Positions 13,976 to 17,592 of a DNA stretch of 17,592 nucleotides are shown here, in pieces. A program made the translations under genes and the position numbers. Source of the DNA: Ignavibacteria bacterium (GTDB lineage: Bacteria; Bacteroidota; Ignavibacteria; Kapaibacteriales; UBA4661). Numbering within the stretch: the stretch's first letter is position 1; every line of letters begins with the position of its first letter. The stretch is from contig JAAFHM010000033.1 of assembly GCA_013298375.1 (NCBI GenBank), positions 1 to 17,592 of the forward strand. The letters are read 5' to 3'. The notes beneath the pieces were generated by a model. The model ran no database searches, had not been told where the DNA came from, and was given only the letters and a program-made list of their open reading frames with translations.

Positions 13976-14665
13976 ATGACGACACGACGTGCATTTGGCT
14001 CTGTTATGATGCTTACCGTGATGAGTTTCGTCGTAAGCAGTTTCACCGCCTCGTTTGCATTTGCGCAAAAAAAGACCTCGAAAGAGAAATCATCTTCAAC
14101 AAAAACTTCTTCTCCCAAAATGACCACTACCACAGCCCCTACACGCCCACAATACCTTATGACCGTTACTTCTGGCGGCAAAGCGCTTGGCAACGTAACC
14201 ATCGAAATTTTTAACGACCTTGCTCCAAAACACGCTGCAAATTTTGACAGCCTCGTCGCTACAAAATTTTACGACGGCACAGCGTTTCACCGCGTCATTC
14301 CGGGCTTTATGATTCAAGGCGGCGACCCTAATTCTCGCCCGAATAGCGGCAAACCCAAAATGTTCTGGGGAACGGGCGAACCAGGCTTGCGCACCGTGCC
14401 AGCAGAATTTAGCCAGACCCTTCGCCACGAACCGGGTATTATCTCGGCAGCACGTACCGCCGATCCGAACAGTGCGACAACGCAGTTTTTCATTTGCCAT
14501 GGCGTAGCACCGCACTTGGACGGTCAATATTCCATCTACGGGCGTGTCGTGAGCGGCATGGAGGTTGTTGACCAAATCGCACGTGTGGCTTGCGAGCCGG
14601 GCGGAGATGGGCAAATATCCAGCCCGATTGAGAAAGTTGAAATGACGATTGTAAAGAAAAAATAA
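13976..14665 (+). CDS. cyclophilin-type peptidyl-prolyl isomerase, periplasmic
   Basis: A 229-residue prolyl isomerase with a Sec signal peptide (1-30, ending SFAFA with probable cleavage before QKK), then a Lys/Ser/Thr-rich spacer (31-57) and a compact cyclophilin domain: GNVTIEIFNDLAPKHAANF (72-90), FHRVIPGFMIQGGDP (104-118, Arg106 and Gln114 catalytic), GIISAARTADPNSATTQFFI and YSIYGRVVSGMEVVDQI. It is one of few genes here with a plausible ribosome binding site: AAAGGA at 13962-13967, 8 bp before ATG 13976. It is the second of two tandem cyclophilins. The two differ in export route and in spacer, so they are probably not a recent duplicate. The terminator at 14730 follows. Confidence 0.9.
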   Translation: MTTRRAFGSVMMLTVMSFVVSSFTASFAFAQKKTSKEKSSSTKTSSPKMTTTTAPTRPQYLMTVTSGGKALGNVTIEIFNDLAPKHAANFDSLVATKFYDGTAFHRVIPGFMIQGGDPNSRPNSGKPKMFWGTGEPGLRTVPAEFSQTLRHEPGIISAARTADPNSATTQFFICHGVAPHLDGQYSIYGRVVSGMEVVDQIARVACEPGGDGQISSPIEKVEMTIVKKK

Positions 14666-14729
14666 GGCGATCCTTCGGATTAGGTTTGGAGCGGTCTCGC
14701 CGCTTTGTTCCGTCCACAAGAAAAACTTC

Positions 14730-14780
14730 CCCATCCGGCGGCTAAAGACGTGAAAAACATTGCCGCCAGATGGGTTTTTT
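14730..14780 (+). terminator. intrinsic terminator after the scpA-cyclophilin group
   Basis: CCCATC-C-GGCGGC (14730-14742) pairs with GCCGCC-A-GATGGG (14762-14774) around a 19-base loop, with one internal C/A mismatch, followed by six T (14775-14780). A weaker hairpin, AGCGG/CCGCT (14690-14704), lies just upstream. It would separate the upstream gene group from selD. Confidence 0.8.
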
Positions 14781-14830
14781 CTATGCTGTTTTTACCGTGA
14801 ACATCCCATCAATTTCGTGAGCAAAAACCA

Positions 14831-15901
14831 ATGCCAACATCTGACTCCACCAACACCGTCCGCCTTACACAATTCAGTCATGGAGCGGGTTGCGGCTGCA
14901 AAATAGCCCCTTCAATTCTTGATAAAATCCTCCACAGCAACGAAGCCGCACCCACGACCTACGATGCGGGACGGCTGCTTGTGGGCAATGATTCCCGCGA
15001 TGATGCGGCGGTGTACGACCTTGGCAATGGGCAAGCACTTATCAGCACAACCGATTTTTTTATGCCGATTGTTGACGACCCCTTCGATTTTGGGCGCATT
15101 GCCGGAGCAAATGCTATTAGCGATGTCTATGCAATGGGCGGGAACCCGACGATGGCGATTGCTATTTTGGGCTGGACGCTGGATAAACTCTCGCCGGAGA
15201 TTGCGGGACGAGTCGTGGCGGGCGGCAGACACATTTGCGCCGAAGCAGGCATACCGCTTGCCGGTGGACACAGCATTGACAGCCCCGAACCCATCTTTGG
15301 CTTGGCAGTAAGCGGGCTTGTGCCGATTGAGAATATTAAGCGCAACAGCACAGCCGAAGCGGGCGACCTGCTTTTTCTCACCAAACCGCTTGGCGTGGGC
15401 ATTTTGACGACTGCAGAAAAACGCGGTATTCTGCGCCCCGAAGACAAGGGCGTTGCGGCTTCGCAAATGATGCGCCTCAATAGCATTGGCACGGCTTTGG
15501 GGGAAGTTCCCGCCGTAACCGCAATGACCGATGTGACGGGCTTTGGTTTACTAGGTCATTTAACGGAAATGTGCTTGGGAAGTAGTGTAAATGCGGAGAT
15601 TACGTTTGAGACGATTCCGCAACTGCCGCGTTTGGCGCATTACTTAGCGCAAAAATCTCTTCCGGGCGGCACACAACGCAATTTTGATAGCTATGGGCAT
15701 CACATCGCGCCGCTTTCGGATGTGCAACGCGCCATTTTGTGCGATCCGCAAACTAGCGGCGGTTTGCTTGTCGCCGTCAAGCCCGAAGGTCTTGAGCAGG
15801 TACGGCGTGTTTTTGCGGCGGCTGGGCTTGAAAGCGCTTTTACGCCGATTGGTCGTTTTTTGCCAAGAAATGCCTCAGGTTCGTTGATTACGGTTATTTG
15901 A
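14831..15901 (+). CDS. selD: selenide, water dikinase (selenophosphate synthetase)
   Basis: Makes monoselenophosphate from selenide and ATP, the selenium donor for selenocysteine and for 2-selenouridine in tRNA. The 356-residue protein has the catalytic start RLTQFSHGAGCGCKIAP (11-27), with Cys21 and Lys24 matching E. coli Cys17 and Lys20. The active-site residue is encoded as Cys (TGC), not as selenocysteine. Further family motifs are GNDSRDDAAVYDL (52-64), STTDFFMPIVDDPFDFGRIA (72-91), ANAISDVYAMGG (93-104), AGGHSIDSPEPIFGLAVSG and MTDVTGFGLLGHL, with DPQTSGGLL near the end. Start ATG 14831 (aaccaATGcca). No selA, selB, selC or mnmH is in the window, so the use made of the selenophosphate cannot be decided here. 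Confidence 0.95.
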   Translation: MPTSDSTNTVRLTQFSHGAGCGCKIAPSILDKILHSNEAAPTTYDAGRLLVGNDSRDDAAVYDLGNGQALISTTDFFMPIVDDPFDFGRIAGANAISDVYAMGGNPTMAIAILGWTLDKLSPEIAGRVVAGGRHICAEAGIPLAGGHSIDSPEPIFGLAVSGLVPIENIKRNSTAEAGDLLFLTKPLGVGILTTAEKRGILRPEDKGVAASQMMRLNSIGTALGEVPAVTAMTDVTGFGLLGHLTEMCLGSSVNAEITFETIPQLPRLAHYLAQKSLPGGTQRNFDSYGHHIAPLSDVQRAILCDPQTSGGLLVAVKPEGLEQVRRVFAAAGLESAFTPIGRFLPRNASGSLITVI

Positions 15902-15937
15902 AGAATAATGCCTCACTGTTCCGATATTACTCTGTCC

Positions 15938-15977
15938 AAGCAGCTTTTTCGCCACCCGGTGGATTTTCAGACTGCTT
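15938..15977 (+). terminator. weak nested inverted repeat after selD
   Basis: AAGCAG (15938-15943) with CTGCTT (15972-15977) encloses CCAC/GTGG (15952-15955 with 15959-15962). A short T-containing tail follows. It could attenuate transcription between selD and the next gene, but the stem is broken and the T-run poor. Confidence 0.25.
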
Positions 15978-16020
15978 TCATTTATTCCTGATATTCACTT
16001 TTTTCACCTTTTTGAAAACT

Positions 16021-16842
16021 ATGCAACGATTTTCTTTTCTGGCGCTGATTGCTACCGTAACTGCTGGTTTCGCCAGTGCTGGCACGATGCACCTTCACGC
16101 ACAAACGACAACAACCTCAAAAGCGCCTTCTCAAGCGCTTCCCGCTCAAACGACAACTGCAACGACGGCAACGACACTAGCAGCATCCACCGCAAGCATC
16201 ATCATTGCAAAACCCGCATCCGATCTCAAGCCGGGCAAAGCATCGTACAAAATTACGCTGGAAGCAAGTGGGCGCAAAATTGAGGCAACCAAGGTCACGG
16301 AAATTACTGATGCTGCCAAGAATTGGAAAATTACCGAAACCTCACAAAGCCCGATGGGTTCTGTCACGGACGAAGCAGAAGTCGTCAAAGGGACGCTTGC
16401 GCCCGTCAAACGCCGTGTGAATCAAGGTCCAATGAGCATTGTGCTGGATTACGACGGCAACAAGATTAAAGGCAGTGTGGAAAGCCCTATGGCAAACACG
16501 AAAATTGACAAAGAAATAACAGGTTATCTTTTTGCCGATGGCACCGGCACTTCAACGATTTTGGCGACATTGCCGTTTGCAGAGGGCTACAAAGCAACGT
16601 TTACGAATTTTGATATGATGTCGCAGCAAGCAACACAGATGCTGGTGAGTGTTGTTGGCGTGGAGGAAGTAAGCGTCGCGGCGGGAAAATTTATGGCGTA
16701 TAAAGTCGAGGTGAGTTTCGTCGGCAGCGATGGTGTCAACAGCACGATATGGATTTCTAAAGACGGCGCAAAAGTGCTGAAAGAACGCCAAAGTATTCCG
16801 CAGATGAATGGTGCGGTGGTGACTTCGGAATTGCAGCCGTAG
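16021..16842 (+). CDS. exported beta-rich protein, DUF3108-like
   Basis: A 273-residue envelope protein of unknown function. The signal peptide is MQRFSFLALIATVTAGFASA (1-20), with an alternative cleavage after HAQ at 28. A Thr/Ala-rich spacer (29-60) precedes a domain of alternating strands: KPGKASYKITLEASGRKIEA, WKITETSQSPMGSVTDEAEV, PMSIVLDYDGNKIKGSVES and VEEVSVAAGKFMAYKVEVSF, ending TIWISKDGAKVLKERQSIP. The 'aGkf.aykv' and 'tiWiskd' closing pattern recalls DUF3108 outer-membrane-associated proteins, but I would not insist on that. ATG 16021 (aaactATGcaa) gives a clean signal peptide; the open frame back to TTG 15898 has none. It lies 119 bp after selD and ends just before a strong terminator. 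Confidence 0.75.
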   Translation: MQRFSFLALIATVTAGFASAGTMHLHAQTTTTSKAPSQALPAQTTTATTATTLAASTASIIIAKPASDLKPGKASYKITLEASGRKIEATKVTEITDAAKNWKITETSQSPMGSVTDEAEVVKGTLAPVKRRVNQGPMSIVLDYDGNKIKGSVESPMANTKIDKEITGYLFADGTGTSTILATLPFAEGYKATFTNFDMMSQQATQMLVSVVGVEEVSVAAGKFMAYKVEVSFVGSDGVNSTIWISKDGAKVLKERQSIPQMNGAVVTSELQP

Positions 16843-16867
16843 CCCTTTTGATAATCACAGAAACACG

Positions 16868-16906
16868 ATGGAGTCTGCCTTTTAACGGGGCAGACTCCAT
16901 TTTTTT
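16868..16906 (+). terminator. strong intrinsic terminator
   Basis: ATGGAGTCTGCC (16868-16879) and GGCAGACTCCAT (16889-16900) form a perfect 12-bp stem with a 9-base loop, followed by six T. It ends the plus-strand transcript of the beta-rich protein. It lies only 17 bp from the end of the convergent minus-strand gene, but for that strand the trailing sequence (CGTGTTTCTG) is a weak U-run, so it works mainly in the plus direction. Confidence 0.92.
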
Positions 16907-16922
16907 ATCTTGATTTTTTTTC

Positions 16923-17592
16923 TCAACTTGGGTCTTCGCTCGGCTCCACGCCAATATAGCAGACGCGGTATTTGCCTTGCAATCGCGTTACATAAACCGC
17001 CCAGCGATATTCAGCACTCAGTTCTTTCGCAATTTTGTTGTTGCGACGGAGAATTTCGGATTGCTCTTTGGTGAGGAGTTTGGTGTCGGCTTTATCGTCG
17101 GGGATTTCGGCAAATTTATTGAGTTCTTGCGATTTTACGGTCAAGCGAAGGAGTTGCGCTCCCAAAGGAACTAGACCGTTAGGAAGAAAAATGCTATGGT
17201 CTTCGGTCTTAACGCGGGCTTGGAAGTCGCTTGCTTTCTTGTTTTGCAGCACTTTTCTGAGTGCTGGAAAAAGAACGACATGATAATTGAGCATAAAATC
17301 CGTTTTGGAAACAATATCCGTCAGCGCACCTTCAGGGCGAACATAATTACTGCCGACAAGCGGGAAAATGGTCATGTAGGCGAGTTTAACAGAGTCTTGC
17401 GCAGCGAGTGTTTTTGTATATTCCGCCCAGTACGCAGGAAATTCCTCCATATCAATATTCGGCACATCGTCTTCATTTTCTTTCATAAAGCAGACACTTC
17501 CTTGACGTTTAGGCGTAATCTCCATATAGATGGGCTTATATGCCGCCCATGTTGTGCTGATGGTATAATTCGACCGGACAAGCGAGAGTAGA
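16923..17592 (-). CDS. unrecognised gene, 3' part (runs off the right edge)
   Basis: The minus-strand frame is open from the window edge to a TGA at 16923-16925, about 222 residues. An ATG at 17525 is in frame, but the reading frame continues upstream without a stop and reads like ordinary protein (RSNYTISTTWAAYKPIYMEI), so 17525 is probably internal. Visible features are an acidic segment (KENEDDVPNIDMEEFPAYW), a YMTIFPLVGSNYVRPEGALT stretch, a Lys-rich middle (LRKVLQNKKASDFQARVK) and a beta-rich C-terminus (YRWAVYVTRLQGKYRVCYIG). There are no membrane helices in the visible part. I do not recognise the family. It converges on the exported beta-rich protein gene with a terminator between them. 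Confidence 0.7.
   Translation of the reverse strand, partial: LLSLVRSNYTISTTWAAYKPIYMEITPKRQGSVCFMKENEDDVPNIDMEEFPAYWAEYTKTLAAQDSVKLAYMTIFPLVGSNYVRPEGALTDIVSKTDFMLNYHVVLFPALRKVLQNKKASDFQARVKTEDHSIFLPNGLVPLGAQLLRLTVKSQELNKFAEIPDDKADTKLLTKEQSEILRRNNKIAKELSAEYRWAVYVTRLQGKYRVCYIGVEPSEDPS

Noticed and set aside
14912..15466. 184-residue minus-strand frame opposite selD
   Set aside because: SelD is unmistakable on the plus strand, and the antisense product is rich in Cys, Arg and His with no domain pattern.

Overview
The window reads as a chromosomal segment from a Gram-negative bacterium of the Bacteroidota/Chlorobiota (FCB) group. Four things point there. A short protein at 10578-11135 ends in a type IX secretion (T9SS) type A-like sorting domain. 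The MurE protein carries the DNPR motif of meso-diaminopimelate-adding enzymes. Most start codons have no Shine-Dalgarno sequence but sit in an 'acc/ccATG' context. Base composition is middling (roughly 45-50% GC by eye). An Ignavibacteria/Kapabacteria-like relative is plausible, but nothing here fixes the genus. No rRNA, tRNA or CRISPR array was seen.

Layout. 1-117: tail of an unrecognised gene. 150-1043: an alpha/beta hydrolase. 1044-1369: a gap holding a 165-bp IS66-like miniature element (14-bp terminal inverted repeats, 8-bp target duplication) and, after it, a promoter with ECF-type spacing. 1370-2854: a likely operon of an ECF sigma factor, an 86-residue CPxC protein and a peroxiredoxin-like CPVC protein. 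2881-3009: an eroded copy of a second miniature-element family, between convergent genes. 3064-4986 (minus): uvrC, divergent from dctA at 5149-6411. 6668-6802: a second, well-preserved copy of that element family with a perfect 9-bp target duplication and an internal 13-bp palindrome. 6896-8422: murE, whose 3' end overlaps by 20 bp the convergent XRE-cupin regulator gene (8403-9047, minus). 9048-9385: a gap with a strong hairpin and small palindromes. 9386-11135 (minus): a family-4 glycosyltransferase preceded by the small T9SS-sorting-domain protein. 11313-14665 (plus): scpA, a PD-(D/E)XK nuclease/transposase-family gene and two exported cyclophilin-type prolyl isomerases (one a lipoprotein), closed by an intrinsic terminator. 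14831-16842: selD and an exported beta-rich protein, closed by a strong terminator. 16923-17592 (minus): the 3' part of an unrecognised gene that runs off the window.

Most genes are housekeeping: DNA repair, C4-dicarboxylate uptake, peptidoglycan precursor synthesis, chromosome condensation, periplasmic folding and selenophosphate synthesis. The most distinctive parts are the ECF sigma/CPxC/peroxiredoxin cluster, where the small protein repeats the FFR-x3-CP-x-C-x-T motif of its neighbour, and three non-autonomous mobile elements in the gaps. I did not find a clear, wholly new system. The ECF redox cluster is the best candidate for one.
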